A stretch of DNA of 64,000 nt from assembly GCA_047495785.1 (NCBI GenBank), contig JBLDXI010000042.1:4526001-4590000 (forward strand), in the 5' to 3' direction. The stretch comes from Lepidodermella squamata. Lineage: Eukaryota; Gastrotricha. The notes beneath the pieces are model-generated. The model did not search any database. It was not told the origin of the DNA and worked only from the letters and a program-made list of their open reading frames with translations. The translations under genes were made by a program, and so were the position numbers. Of the stretch, positions 34,523 to 46,179 are shown piece by piece (the first letter of the stretch is position 1; every line of letters starts with the position of its first letter).

Positions 34523-35908
34523 TCAAGATGTCATTTTCCCTATAAAATAGCCATCGAATACAATTACAGAGAGGAAAACAACGATTACTACGATACAGTC
34601 TAACAGTCGCCCGGTTTTCGCAAAATACTTGAATCGTCCCTCGCTCGGCAAAGCATCAGGGCTTTTATCCACATCAGCATAAATAGCTGATGATAAAATT
34701 TGGTAGAAAGTTAGCACCAGAGCGACCAAAAATTTCCCAGAAACTAAATTGACGAGGTACACCGTCTCCGAAGTTTGAGGAATGAGATCGAAAACCGAGG
34801 CCATAACTACGGCGTAAGATAGCACGATAGTAACACTGAAGCTTACGCGATCCATTCCGCTGGGAGGCATCAACATACTTGCCAACTGCATGACATACAG
34901 AGCATAGACTGGCAGAAAAATGCTCATATAGAAATAGTAGGGTTTCCTAACATATTTCATGTTGAACTTGACGCGCTGGAACACCATATTGCCTGATTGG
35001 GATTGATTGGAAACCTCCGCTGGCAGTAGGCCATCTAATGTCCAAATATCTGTATCACCAATGAAAGTATCTTTCGCCGGTGGGTCGATTTCATAAACCC
35101 AAGCGTCCATTCTTAAGATGGTGACGTCAAGGTCACTGTCCAGGATGATTCCGCAAACCAATGTGTCGAAGGGGAATTTCTGGAAGGAGAAATCTGTGCA
35201 AGAGCTGTCATACCTTCCTATTGCCGTGTACATGGCTGGATCCTCTTGTATTAGAGGAGCAATCCAAACAAAACGGCTTGATTGTCTGTCGGAATAAAAG
35301 CTCAACATCAAAGAGATTAAACATGGCATGATTACGATTCAATTGATCTTGGCAGGATGAAAGCATTCTGGTGAATAAAGCTTGGATACCTGACATCAAA
35401 TCATACGTTAGTGCAAAAAAACTTGAAAACTGAACAATTCATATCGTACCAAGTTTCCGCGAACGGAATTTGGAAATAGAGGGTGAAGGGTTTTGTGTCA
35501 GTTCTATTGCAGTAAGATGGGTCGACTCCAAACAACTGAGTACAATTGAAACTCGGGCACGGGTAACCCCAATAAAAGCCGAAAATAGCCCATAGTGACA
35601 ATCTATCACTCTATAAATAGACTTGCATCTTTTGATTAGACTTACACCTGTTACCTCGCATCTTTATCACTGATTTCTATCATGCGGATAAGTGATAGCG
35701 AAATTTTGATTGTTATTTGACTTCCCATCGCCAGTTGCCAGTCGGCAGGTAGATTTAGCGAAGAGATTTCCGGGCACAAGTTGATGGAATTTGCTTGCAT
35801 GGTCTCGGATCTCAGAGAACTTTTCGGTACAACATTGGCTACTGTTTTCGTTAATGAATAGATTTGGAATAAGCATGTTAGCGATATTACAGCTATAGCG
35901 GACAACAT
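34523..35908 (-). CDS. Cys-loop ligand-gated ion channel subunit, copy B
   Basis: Exons 35908-35655, 35602-35450, 35389-35336 and 35285-34523 (sizes 254, 153, 54, 763) give 407 residues, with the exon plan identical to the other copies. Signal peptide, ligand-binding domain, then the Cys loop CTDFSFQKFPFDTLVC (14 residues between cysteines). M1 is FYMSIFLPVYALYVMQ. The M2 entry is GMDRVSFSV, acidic at -1' as in cation channels. M3 and a short loop follow, then M4 ending KMTS. The last intron acceptor is CCGACAG. The loop C vicinal cysteines of nicotinic alpha subunits are absent. The CAG|CTG leader acceptor shared by five other copies was not found here, and B lacks an adjacent co-duplicated upstream block, so it is an outlier of the array. 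Confidence 0.9.
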
Positions 35909-36656
35909 TTTTCACTCTTCTTGTAACCACCGAAAATTTGAACGGGCTGATTTTTTATTTCAATTTACGGCTTGTTAATCTGAGGTTTCTACATTATTGA
36001 GGGGACACAAGGCTACTGCCTTTGTATGATTACTTCTCCGCTTTTTAAGTTCCGCTTTTTTCCGCTCAGATCATTTTCGTCTAATGCCTTTTCCACTTTA
36101 AGTCGATTTTTCCGCCGAAAACGTTCCCGCTAAATGCTAAATATTCTTACCGCTTTTCACTGCCATATTTGACTAATGGCTCCTCCGGCCTAGAAATGAC
36201 TTCTGTTTCATTCGAGCTCGTAGCAAGAATGTATGCATGAGGTCACGTCACGTTCAGCGGTGCATCGAGTGCAAAGTGTAATTATATCGTCCTTCCCCTC
36301 TTGGGACTTCCTTCTTTAGGAGGACGCTTTCTTCTATTGAAATCCAGAGCTGCTGTTTGATAAAAACATTAACAATTACGAGAATGATTCTATTTCGTGA
36401 TAGCTAAAACGCCGGCTGTTATTCTCATAATCCAACCGATTAATAACAACGTCCTTGTTTTGAGGATATAAGCGGATCTGCTATGGGATCTACACAAGGG
36501 CCCATTGTTTACGATCGAAACGTGTGTGTGATCGTTTAGGATGCATTAACGAAATGAATATCTCAAATCTTTATTCAATAAATAAACCTTAAAGCAAACA
36601 GTTTGATATTCCAAGTTTGAATTTTCCCTTCTCATTTATAAGATGTCTGAGAAAGC
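35909..36656. other. Intergenic between divergently transcribed channel B and small gene 1
   Basis: It holds the promoters of both genes. The stretch about 36240-36360 (ATCGAGTGCAAAGTGT, TCTTGGGACTT, AAATCCAGAGCTGCTG) recurs at about 38020-38125 upstream of small gene 2, showing that the promoter region was duplicated with the gene. Confidence 0.5.
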
Positions 36657-37268
36657 ATGAACTGGGTGCCAGGTCTGTCACAGGCTAAATCAGTTGTGCA
36701 ACTTGTAACCTTAGACACAGAGGGCGCTATGCAAACGCAAATCGACTTCTTGCAACAATGCCCAGTCGTTTCACAGGCCTTCTCCGGTGTACAGGCATAT
36801 AGCGGCGATAGGGAAGGAGCGCTTGAAACGCAGAAACAATGTGCCAGGGCGATGCTGCAAACCGTTAACAATATAGCAAACGGCATTCCAATTGTTGGTC
36901 ACGTTAAGGGAGCGCTGCATTCCAAATTAGGCGACACAGAAAATGCGGCAAAAGCTATCAAAGCTTCTAATCGAAGCGCTGGTGAGTAAAATCGATTAAA
37001 GCCTGCCTTTATTCCTTTCAACTAGCCCTGATTATCCTATCCATTCGCAGGTATTATTGGAGGGGGTGCGATGGGGCTCATTGCAGCAGGTCCGGTTGGA
37101 GCTGTAGCCGGCGGAATGTCCGGCGCCGCTCTTATGGACACCCTGCACACTGCGGTCGAAGAGAAACCGAATGGCTTATTTGCGACTATTGACCGCTTCG
37201 GCAAGGAACCGCCTGGAGGCGTGTTATTCGATCTAGCTTTAAGTTTATCTCACGCCACTAATGCATGA
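36657..37268 (+). CDS. Two-exon GD-repeat / glycine-zipper protein, copy 1
   Basis: Exons 36657-36981 and 37051-37268 (325 and 218 nt, 69-bp intron, phase 1) give 180 residues. The first exon has three related units around GD/LD-x-E-(G/N)-A. Each is followed by T-Q or K in the pattern TLDTEGAMQTQ, SGDREGALETQ and LGDTENAAKAI, with CPVVSQ and IPIVGH between them. The second exon begins with the glycine-rich, membrane-inserting-type stretch GIIGGGAMGLIAAG to AVAGGMSGAALMD and ends with a conserved RFGKEPPGGVLFDLAL. No signal peptide is visible. I do not recognise a characterised function; similar GD-repeat proteins occur as uncharacterised families in invertebrates, from memory and unverified. 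The site TCATTTATAAG lies about 14 nt before the ATG, possibly a trans-splice acceptor. Confidence 0.85.
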
Positions 37269-38924
37269 TTTCGCGGAATAATGCTGATCGTCTGATGTAT
37301 GCTGATTGTTATTTTCCAGCTTCAATTTTTTCGTAGCCAATAAATGTTGAAAAATACGCCAAATAAACCAGTAATGAGCTAATTTTATAAGATACAAGAC
37401 ATGCTGGAATTTTTTTCGATTATTTTTTTTATTTTATTGATTATTTTATCACGATAACTTTGACTGGCGGCGTCAGCCGGCTGCTTCTGTAGCCCGGACC
37501 CCTCGTAAGCAAAGTCAGGGGCTACGGCCGGCGACTGGAGAATCGTGGGCAGAATCGAGAATAGAAACGGTATCATTTATATGAGGGCAACACTGGATGC
37601 GAAGAATGGCTCGATGGACATCGCGCAGATAAGACTGATACAGACAGAGCGTCGAATTAGTTTCGAAGGAGCAATATGACGTGAATTGAATTTTTACTTC
37701 TAATCTTTAGCAATGACCAACATGAATTGGTTTTATTTATCGTCATTCTTCAGGTTAACATCCCTCAATTTTGAGGAGCCTGTTCGTGAAAATAAATATG
37801 GCTAAAAATAAGCTAAATATGACTTCGTCTATTTAGTCAACAGAATTTCCACGGTTGCATTTTTCATTATTTGTTGTTTTTTCATATAAACTAAATCGCT
37901 ACTTTTTACTTTTCCGTGACTTAACTTCGCTTTACAGCGCAAAATTCACTCAAATTTTTCACTTCGGCTCCCATTCCTATTTCGTAGCAAAAACCTGGTC
38001 ATATCGCGTCTTTTATTGTGGTTCATCGAGTGCAAGGTGTGATTTTAACGTCATTTCGTCCTTTTGGGACTTGTTCCGCTTTCAAAGATGGCTTTATTGA
38101 ATTAAAAATCCAGAGCTGCTGCTTGAAAAATATAGAAATTCTTACGAAAATGATCTAATTCCGTGACAGCTAAGATTCCCACATCTCATCTAGGTACCGA
38201 TATGAATAAAATTATGAATGTACTTGTTTAGAGGATTACGCATTACGCACTGAATTTTGCCATGTGGAATGAACACTCATGGGTTCGGGTTTTAAGATTC
38301 AAGGTCTAGATCTGAATGAAATAATTTGGCATTTTATTATTCCTTTATCGGGAGTGAACGTAATAAGGTCTTTCCCTGCAGCATTTGCTGTACCTTGTTT
38401 TTCTTCAATGCCACCTTTCGCATAAAATCCTTATCACATAACTTGAAAACGGAGATGGGTAATTTTATAGTGGCTCATTGTTTATTCAAGTATAACCGAA
38501 AGTTGGGGCTAAAATACAGCGCGCCAACTACATGGCTATCCATGACTTATCTTCCAATAAATAATGCAGAAACAAAATTGGCGACGATGAATCTTTCCAA
38601 TAAATAGTACATATTTTTAGCTCATGCTCACAATCATGTGATGCGTTGTAGGCTTGTAGGCAAGTTTCGAACTTCAATCAAATAGATTGAAGCACTTATA
38701 GTTCAAATATGAAAGGACCGTGTTTATGGCGTCCTGAGATCGAAGTCACAATGCTTTCAAAATTATTGTACCTATTAAAATTCAACGAAAGTTGCGTGCC
38801 GAACGGTTTGGAGGCATTAACAAAATTAATATTTCAGTTGTTGTTGACTCAAATAAACTAAGGAAACAGTTTGCTATATTTTGAGCGTTGACATTTCATT
38901 CCTTATTTAGAGATCTGAGAAAGC
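37269..38924. other. Intergenic between small genes 1 and 2
   Basis: The 3' UTR of copy 1 (AATAAA near 37338) is followed by AT-rich sequence. The duplicated promoter block is at about 38020-38125. A GC-rich inverted stretch near 37470-37545 (GTAGCCC ... GGGCTAC) is present but unassigned. No further gene is supported. Confidence 0.45.
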
Positions 38925-39551
38925 ATGAACTGGGTACCAGTTCTATCGCAAGCTAAATCATTTGTGCAACTTGTGACCCTTGACAAGGAAGGCGCAATTC
39001 GAACGCAAAGCGACTTCTTGCAACAATGCCCGGTGGTTTCACAGGCCCTCTCCAGTGTCCAGGCTTACAGTGGCGATAGAAAAGGCGCTATTGAGACGCA
39101 AAAACACTGTGCCAAAGCGATGCTGCAAACGGTGAACAATGTCGCAAATGGTATTCCAATTGTCGGCCATTTTAAAGGAGCGGTACATTTCTCGATCGGC
39201 GATAAAGAGAATGCAGCCAAAGCTATTAAAGCTTGCAATCGAAGTGTTGGTGAGTTGAATTTTTCATATCTATCATCGTTTTTCTTCCCTTCCTTTCCAT
39301 TCGCCCACCCCTAATAATATTTTACCTTCGCAGGTATTATTGGAGGAGGCGCAATGGGGCTTATTGCAGCTGGTCCGGTTGGAGCTGTAGCTGGCGGAAT
39401 GTCTGGCGCCGCTCTCATGGACACGCTGCACACTGCAGTCGAGGAGAAACCGAATGGCTTACTTGCAACTATTGACAGGTTCGGCAAAGAACCACCTGGA
39501 GGCGTGTTATTCGATCTAGCCTTAAGCCTAGCTCACGACACTAACGTTTGA
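38925..39551 (+). CDS. Two-exon GD-repeat / glycine-zipper protein, copy 2
   Basis: Exons 38925-39249 and 39334-39551 (again 325 and 218 nt; intron 84 bp) give 180 residues. The repeats read TLDKEGAIRTQ, SGDRKGAIETQ and IGDKENAAKAI. The second exon product is nearly identical to copy 1. Differences concentrate in exon 1 (for example HFKGAVHFSIGD against HVKGALHSKLGD). A good acceptor TTCCTTATTTAG lies 16 nt upstream of the ATG. No frame damage is seen, so the gene is probably functional. No channel gene is adjacent to this copy. Confidence 0.85.
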
Positions 39552-39993
39552 TATTGCTTTCGCTAACCATTTCGAGATTTATTGTCGACTTTAATTTTCG
39601 AACTTCATGCGGGTTTTACTGCCAATGATTGTTGAAAGCCACGCAAATAAACCCGTCATTTTCCATGTTTAATGCGAACATATTAACTTTTCAGCAGGAT
39701 TCCTATCAAGAGGATTTATTCCTCCAAATAAGCGGCTGCTGTTTGATATCGATTCATAGCTCAAGTTCGCAATACTTGAGAAAATGATTTCATTCCGTGA
39801 AGGTTGGGGCATGATTGCTCAGTTTGGTCGATGATCTTTTGTTTATCTGAGGGCATATAACTCGTGGCTGGGTACGTCCCTTTGACAGAATCAGGATCGA
39901 GCCGAGCTTGTTCTTAAACCAACTATCTGAAATAATCTCGAAAGAGTCATCTTCCGCCATCTTCCAAGTTAACAGCGACATCAAGATAGCTTA

Positions 39994-40420
39994 CCGTATT
40001 TCATCGATTAATAGCCTCCCTCGAATAAAAGCCCCCTCGAATAATAGCCCGAAATTTTCGGCTGATTTTAGCATTTAAAAATAAAGAATAGCCCCCCTCG
40101 AATAATAGCCACGCCATGCCTTGTCCGAAGCAGGTGGCGCGCTGGAGGAGGGAAAAAGCTGTCCTACTTGCGTCGCCTTATATTGCTAGTAAGCGGATTA
40201 AAGGTAGTGGACGTACGCCGTTGTTTGTGGATGTCGAAGAATAGGTAATTAGCAGCGTGGGTCAGAAAACAGACAATTCAACAGAGCAAACGACTTGCGA
40301 TGATGAAATTTGCCAATTGCCAATAAATGATAGCCCCCTTCGAATAATTGCCTCTTTTTTGGACGATTTTCGGAGTTTCGGAAAAAATAGTAGCCATGGC
40401 TATTATTTGATGAAATACGG
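39994..40420. mobile_element. MITE, 427 bp, TA target site
   Basis: The 23-bp ends CCGTATTTCATC...AATAGCC (39994) and their inverted match ending at 40420 differ at two positions. Both are flanked by TA (39992-39993 and 40421-40422), consistent with a Tc1/mariner-type non-autonomous element. The interior repeats the motif CGAATAATAGCCC several times. It lies between small genes 2 and 3. Confidence 0.78.
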
Positions 40421-40779
40421 TACAATGTTTGGGCATCTCATTTATTAATTATTTAGATTATAACTAATCTATAGTTATTTAGGTATAAAGTATAACTGTA
40501 GGGATTTATATTTCCAATATCCCTTCTTTCTGCTGTTTTCCTTCTTTCCAGCTTCACGCCGTTATTATTCCGTACAGTCGGTATCGAAAGCTGCTACAGC
40601 CGGAAGCCGAAGTCGAAGTCTTCGCAATTGTAATTATTTGTGCATACTTCTCTCGGGCTTGCTTCTCGAAAAATGTGAAAGCATTATTTCATTTTCCAGT
40701 GGTCACATGCCCCGTGGCTTTAGGTCATATTTCATATTTCTGCGAGAGCAAACGGTTTAGTACGAAATTCAATCAAAAT

Positions 40780-41010
40780 TATTACATCTGCTTATAGCGC
40801 TAAAAATAGATTGTCTATAGAATTTTTATGTAGACACTACCGCGCATTCAGGATTCCTGACTCGAGTGAAATTCAGCGAAAAATGCGTGCAAAATGAATG
40901 ACTCAAGTTCGTTATCTATTCAAAGCAGCAAGCCCTCAAATAGCGAGCAGATTGCTATTCCAAGCTCAAAGCCTTGAATTTTCATTCCTCATTCAGATAC
41001 CTCACAGAGC
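40780..41010 (+). promoter_or_regulatory. Duplicated upstream block of small gene 3
   Basis: The segment (TAGCGCTAAAAA, AGATTGTCTA, TACCGCGCATTCA, AAATGCGTGCAAAAT, CAAATAGCGAGCAGATTGCT) is matched at about 46990-47216 before small gene 4 with few changes. It ends with a TTCATTCCTCATTCAG acceptor about 16 nt before the ATG. The strong conservation either reflects recent duplication or marks a shared promoter. Confidence 0.55.
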
Positions 41011-41620
41011 ATGAACTGGGTACCAGTCCTATCTCAGGCTAAATCAGTGGTACAGCTTGTAACTCTAGACAAGGAAGGCGCAATTCGAACGCAAATCGAT
41101 TTCCTGCAACAATGCCCGGTAGTTTCACAGGCCCTCTCCGGTGTCCAGGTTTACTGCGGCGATAAGAACGGAGCGATTGAGACGCAAAAACACTGTGCCA
41201 AAGCGATGATGCAAACGCTCGACAATCTTACGAATAGCATTCCTATAGTTGGCCACGTTAAGGGAGCGCTACATTTCACGCTGGGCGATACAGAGAATGC
41301 GGCTAAAGCTATTAAAGCTTCTAATCGCAGCATTGGTGAGTTAACTATTTTGTACTTTGCTATCATTTTTCGCTTCTTATTTCCTTTCCTTTTCACTCGC
41401 AGGTATTATTGGAGGGGGTGCAATGGGACTCATTGCAGCTGGTCCGGTTGGAGCTGTAGCTGGCGGAATGTCTGGCGCCGCTCTTATGGACACGCTGCAC
41501 ACCGCGGTCGAGGAGAAACCGAATGGCTTACTTGCAACTATTGACAGGTTCGGCAAAGAACCACCCGGAGGCGTGTTGTTTGATCTCGCTTTAAGCCTAG
41601 CGCACGACGCTAACCTATGA
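41011..41620 (+). CDS. Two-exon GD-repeat / glycine-zipper protein, copy 3
   Basis: Exons 41011-41335 and 41403-41620 with a 67-bp intron give 180 residues. The repeats are TLDKEGAIRTQ, CGDKNGAIETQ and LGDTENAAKAI, with MMQTLDNLTNSIPIVGH between the last two; the LTNS variant is shared with copy 4. The glycine-rich segment is unchanged from the others. It is convergent with channel copy C, 440 bp away, and the same pairing is seen for copy 4 and channel D. The 3' flank (about 41790-41870) recurs at 48060-48150 and 57650-57727. Confidence 0.87.
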
Positions 41621-42062
41621 TGTCGCTTGGATGAAGCTCAAAATCCCAGCATGTAATCAAAAACTGTTTATCTGTTCAGAATTCGTGTTTTTTCACGCAT
41701 TTTTCGTGCTAATAAACCACTCAGCTCATTCTTTCCGCTATGTATGGAGGATTTCGGGGAACAGGAAAAGGGGTAGAATTATATTGCACACAATCAGCAG
41801 ATTGGCAATAATAATCTTACTTTTCGGCCAAATGTTGGCGTTACTCGCGAAATATCGTCGCTCGCTGTAAAAGAGGCACTCGGTATTCATAAAAGATGTC
41901 AATTTATTAAAGAAACCTTATTCAAAATATTTCTGTGTCATTTTAAAAGCAAGGAAGCGAATTAAGCTGGAAAAACTGCACTAAGTATTATCGAATGAAA
42001 GCATACAACGGATAAGAATTAGCAAGTATCTCTTACGAAATTAATGGGAAATTCATCAAGCT

Positions 42063-43442
42063 TTACGTCGTCATTTTCACAATGTAATAGCTGTCGACGA
42101 TTATCACAATCAAAATAACAGCTCCCGCCATGATGCAATCTAGAAACCGTCCAGTCCGCGCGAAAGATTTAAATCGAACTTCATTAGATGCATCATTTGA
42201 GCCGCCGGAGTTGCTATCCACATCAGTATAGATGACAGAAGTTAAAATCTGGTAGAAGGTTAGCACCAGAGATATTATGAATTTTTCTGAAATTAGGTTA
42301 ACGAGGTACACGGTCTCCGAAGTTTGAGGAATGCGATCGAAAACCGAGGCCATGACTACGGCGTAAGCCAGGACGATGGTAACACTGAAGCTGACTCGTT
42401 CCGTTCCGCTGGGAGGCATCAGCATACTGGCCAACTGCATGACATACAGAGCATAGACTGGCAGAAAAATGCTCATATAGAAATAGTAGGGTTTCCTAAC
42501 AAATTTCATGTTGAACTTAATGCGCTGCAAGGTAACATCGTCAGTTCCAGATAGATTTAAAACTTCAGCTGGCATTAGGCGATCCAGCTCCCAAATGTCT
42601 GTATCGCCAATGAAGCTGTCTTTAGCTGGAATGTCTATTTCAAAATCCGAAACTTCCGAAGTCAATGTTGTGACGTCATAGTAACTATCCAAAATGATTC
42701 CGCAGACCAACGTGTCGAAGGGAAATTTCTGGAAGGAGAAATCTCCACATGTATTGTCGTATCTCCCTGAAACCAAGTACATCGACACTTCTTCTGCAAA
42801 TGGAGAAACCCATATATAGCGGTCAGATTGCCTGGGTGAAACAAATATCATGCACAATCGCTTGAGTTTGACTTGGTATGCTTACTTTTCGATTGATCTT
42901 GGCACCATGAAAGCGTTGTTATGGACATAACTTGGATACCTATGAAATTAGCGGAGTCTCTAACTATATTTATCTCACTACTGATTTCGTTACCATGTTT
43001 CCTGGAAGGGAATCTGAAACGTGAGTGTGAAGGGCTTTGTATCATTTCTACTGCAGTAGTCCGAGTCTTCTCCCAAAATCTGGGTACAGTTGAATTTTGG
43101 GCATGGATAATTCCAGTAAAAACTGATAACGGCCCAGAGCGACAATCTGTTTTCCAATTATTAAAAAACTGCGTACCGTTTCATAATTACTTGCCTCTCG
43201 TCTTTATCGTTGATTTCTATCATTCGAACCAGTTGTACCGAAATTTGGATGTTGATTGGTCTGCCTCCGTTTCTAAGTAGCGTATCAGCAGGTAACGCTA
43301 GCGACGTGACTTCAGGACAGGCATTGGCCATGTTCTTTTTCAAGATCTCTGACTGCAGAGAGCTTTTTGGCTCATTGGCTGCAAGGCTCGCCAGCCAAGT
43401 GCTCATCAAAATTGCAGCTAAAAAGAAAAACATGTCACTCAT
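42063..43442 (-). CDS. Cys-loop ligand-gated ion channel subunit, copy C
   Basis: Exons 43442-43195, 43146-42994, 42939-42886 and 42831-42063 (248, 153, 54, 769 nt) give 407 residues. The first intron uses a GC donor (GAGAG|GCAAGT), shared only with copy F. The start MSDMFFFLAAIL was chosen because it gives a compact signal peptide and matches F. Cys loop CGDFSFQKFPFDTLVC; M2 entry GTERVSFSV with Glu at -1' and Arg at 0', a cation-channel type selectivity region. M2-M3 carries IPQTSETVYLVN, and M4 ends KMTT. It lies tail to tail with small gene 3. A leader acceptor TTATTTCAG|CTG lies 52 nt upstream of the ATG. Confidence 0.92.
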
Positions 43443-43491
43443 ACAACTAAATTCGTCGACTATTGTAATACTAGGGTTTTCAATATCCGCG

Positions 43492-43507
43492 CAGCTGAAA
43501 TAACGCG
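43492..43507 (-). promoter_or_regulatory. Leader splice acceptor of channel copy C
   Basis: On the minus strand CGCGTTATTTCAG precedes CTGCGC, 52 nt before the ATG. The 13-nt tract is identical before copies D and E; F has TGTTATTTCAG. Confidence 0.5.
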
Positions 43508-44800
43508 AAGTTAGCGGAGAAATGCACATCTAAAATGCATGTATTGTAGATCCTGTAGATAGCTTGATAACGTAGGGCAAGAGTTTCGACTTGCTCATCA
43601 CAATTTTAGGCCGAAACAATGTTTATGAAGCTATTACAGGATCTGTGCAACTTTATATCGATAAAAATGCGTACCAAAAACACCTGCGTAATTTTCGATC
43701 GATAGGATGGTCGAAAAACGATTAAAATCAATCTTTTATATACTTTATATACAAGTAATAGCATCATATCTTAGCGAGGATTTTACGCGTGAAAATGGCC
43801 ATGTTATTCATAGAATCTGTAAATTCTCTCAACCCATTTCAAAGCCCAAGGAGGTGTCTTTTGAAAGCTGCCGTCGCTGGGAATCTGCGGGTGATAGCAT
43901 TGTCGCTGAGTCTCTGAATTCCGAAATCCGATGATAACGGACAAACTGTCGAGACCTGAAATCGATCGGCTGGTAATCGATCCAGAGGCATCCAAAGCAA
44001 GACCACTTACCGAATTCTTGAAAACGCTTTTCTAGATCGATTCTAGCGGAAGAAAGGATTGCTGTCGAACAAAATTAGAGATGCCGAATAATATGTTGTT
44101 GACAGAAGCGGCGTTAGGTGGAGGCGACCGAGGCGGAGAAAAAAATTCCGTCGGCCAGCGACCGAGGCGGCCGCCTGGCCGACAAGGTCAGAATTTTTTT
44201 CATGGAAATGATCAACGGTAAACCGTCACAACCTGGCGTGTCACGCAAGTAGCGAATACAATCAACTTTTGAAGCGCTACCCACCTTAAAAAAGTGCTGA
44301 TCTTTCAAGGGGTCTACAGTATCTAAGATACACACACAAGAAGGAATGTCACGGTTGGCTGCGATAACTTAGGCTATAAAATTCACCAACTCACTGCGTT
44401 TTACCTAAAGAAATAGGGCAAAATGCGCGAGAAACTTAAAAGTTTTCTGCACGCTACGCTCGAATGATTGATTTTCTCCAGAACATCATTGCTTAGCGTT
44501 CACGTTTGCGTTAACGTTTCCAGGAGCCTTCCATCTCAAATAAAAGAATAGTGGGGCTAGGAGGAATAAGCGCTCGAAATAAACGGCATTCCCATCGTAA
44601 TCACAGGGTCACAGCAAGAAGCTTCCATTCTAAAGTACTAAAACGGTACATTTCTGAGCGAATTTAGGGTATTTTCCGGCAAAATCTAAGTATAATATCG
44701 TCAGCTAAAGCTCGCTACGCTCGCATTTCGCATTGAATTAGGTATAATTCCCATTTTCTTCGCTGAGTTATAGCCGTTGCATCAACTCCAGTTCAAAAAT
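43508..44800. other. Intergenic upstream of channel C
   Basis: No gene supported. It contains a palindromic patch at 44138-44201 and a dispersed repeat with GTCAGCTAAAGCTCGCTACG at about 44700, found inverted inside the hAT-like element at about 60000. Confidence 0.5.
44138..44201. repeat. Nested inverted repeat, GC-rich core
   Basis: The outer arms GAAAAAAATTC (44138-44148) and GAATTTTTTTC (44191-44201) enclose the inner arms TCGGCCAG (44151-44158) and CTGGCCGA (44175-44182). CGACCGAGGCGG is repeated in and next to it. It is likely the core or end of an unidentified element. Confidence 0.55.
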
Positions 44801-45163
44801 TTACAATTTCGCTCTGGAACCTTCTTCTACACCACAGTAATACAAAGTACCGCAGCTCAGTCGTTTAGTGCCTTTGCCCTTCAAACGATGTTCTTGAATA
44901 GCTACGACATGATATCTAGAAAATTCATCGTCCATTTCCCAGATTTTGTCTTTTTCAGTTCTAATGTTTAGAGTAGCAAATAGAATAGTTCTAAAAAGCT
45001 CGAATGCTTGGTGGGTACTTAAGGTTATTTTTGCGCGACGTCTTTTAGCAGGCTGTTCAGTTACCTTTCCCTCGTCCTCCTCTGATCGTCCATCCTCGTC
45101 ATTGTTTGAGTCACTGTTTTCATTAACCAACAATTTGAATTTGTTCTGGCGATTAGTTGTCAC
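44801..45163 (-). pseudogene. LINE ORF2 start: truncated APE endonuclease
   Basis: A minus-strand frame overlapping the ORF1 stop. An acidic and basic linker is followed by ILFATLNIRTEKDKIWEM and HVVAIQEHRLKGKG. These are the Asn- and Glu-bearing first motifs of the apurinic endonuclease domain of non-LTR retrotransposons. A stop at 44801 ends it about 70 residues into the domain. Neither the rest of the endonuclease nor a reverse transcriptase follows, so it is non-functional. Loss of the 3' side is unusual, since LINE copies are normally 5'-truncated. Confidence 0.7.
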
Positions 45164-46145
45164 TGTCGTAACCGCCTTGGTAACTTTTATTAAGGTTTTT
45201 CGGAAACGGCGGATTGTGTTCGTTTTCCTCTTGAAACTGCTTGTAAGCAGATTTTTTCAACAAATTTGGGTTGAAGCCGTATCTGCCGGTAACACCATTG
45301 CGCGCCGGTCTGTTCGTGTTTGTCTGGTCACGTGGTTTCGGACAGCTGTCACGCCAGTGACCATCTTCGCCACAGTTGAAGCACGCGCCACGCTTGCCAC
45401 GTGATGCTGACTGAGCCAGGTGTTGTTTTTGTTGTTTTTCTGTCTTGGCCTGGTTTCTTAGCCTCTCGACATCCGGCTTGTCGACACCTCCGGCCCCGCC
45501 GAACCTACTGCCACGTCGTTTGGTGACATTTTCATCGTTTTCAGGGCGCTTGATCTCGACCATTCCACCTTTAGCTGAGTTGAAGGACGCAACCCGTTTT
45601 CCTTCCTTGTCAAAGGCGCTGTTTCCACGAGCCGTGAGTTCCTGGTCCGGGCGCTCGTCGACGTACTTGCGGGCTCCTTCCATGTATTCTCGAGTGTGGA
45701 AGCTCAAGTACGCTTTAATTGGCTTCGGCCAATCACGAGCGACTTGTGCCAAGACTAGCTGCGCCGTTGATTCGGCTTGAAAACTTACCCGCCAGGTAGA
45801 CTCGCCAAGCTTTTCGAAGCTGTCGTAAGGAATGTCCCCAAGTAGTTCGCCCAGTTTGCCGGTAATAACCGCCGCGTCGGCCTCCTTGGGAAGACCATGA
45901 ATCACGACCCAGTGAGCCGCTTCCCGTTTCTCAAGGCGATGTACGCGTATGCTGAGATCTCTCAGCTTTTCGGTTAAATTTGCATTGGTTTCGACCACTC
46001 GAAGAAATTCGACCATCAGTCGATTAACCACCCGTCTAACGCTCGGCCACTCTTCGGCTTCGGGGCTGCGAGCTTCCAGTAAGTCAAGAAGTTCGACCAA
46101 AGTGTTCAATAGCTCAGTTGCCATTGTCGTAATGAGTAAAAACAA
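45153..46145 (-). CDS. LINE ORF1 nucleic-acid-binding protein
   Basis: An intact minus-strand frame of 330 residues, or 323 if it starts at the second Met (MATELLNTLV). The N-terminal helical segment has coiled-coil character (LRDLSIRVHRLEKREAAH). An RRM-like fold follows, starting WVVIHGLPKEADAAVITGKL. A basic linker and one CCHC zinc knuckle, CFNCGEDGHWRDSC, are at about 265-278. The C-terminus is Gly/Asn-rich. The order coiled coil - RRM - CCHC is that of ORF1 of non-LTR retrotransposons. It overlaps the ORF2 start. The element is broken downstream, so the ORF survives without its partner enzyme. Confidence 0.8.
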   Translation of the reverse strand: MFLLITTMATELLNTLVELLDLLEARSPEAEEWPSVRRVVNRLMVEFLRVVETNANLTEKLRDLSIRVHRLEKREAAHWVVIHGLPKEADAAVITGKLGELLGDIPYDSFEKLGESTWRVSFQAESTAQLVLAQVARDWPKPIKAYLSFHTREYMEGARKYVDERPDQELTARGNSAFDKEGKRVASFNSAKGGMVEIKRPENDENVTKRRGSRFGGAGGVDKPDVERLRNQAKTEKQQKQHLAQSASRGKRGACFNCGEDGHWRDSCPKPRDQTNTNRPARNGVTGRYGFNPNLLKKSAYKQFQEENEHNPPFPKNLNKSYQGGYDSDN

Positions 46146-46179
46146 CTTGTTTTTAAATTATATCCTCAGAAAATTTAAT

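Noticed and set aside
37385-37576. 63-codon minus-strand frame after small gene 1
   Set aside because: No homology among the duplicated flanks of the other small genes and no motif.
42324-42554. Antisense open frames of 60-150 codons opposite the channel exons (also at 51108 and 58198)
   Set aside because: They mirror the conserved M1-M3 exon of the channels and recur only because that exon is duplicated. No start context, introns or domain.
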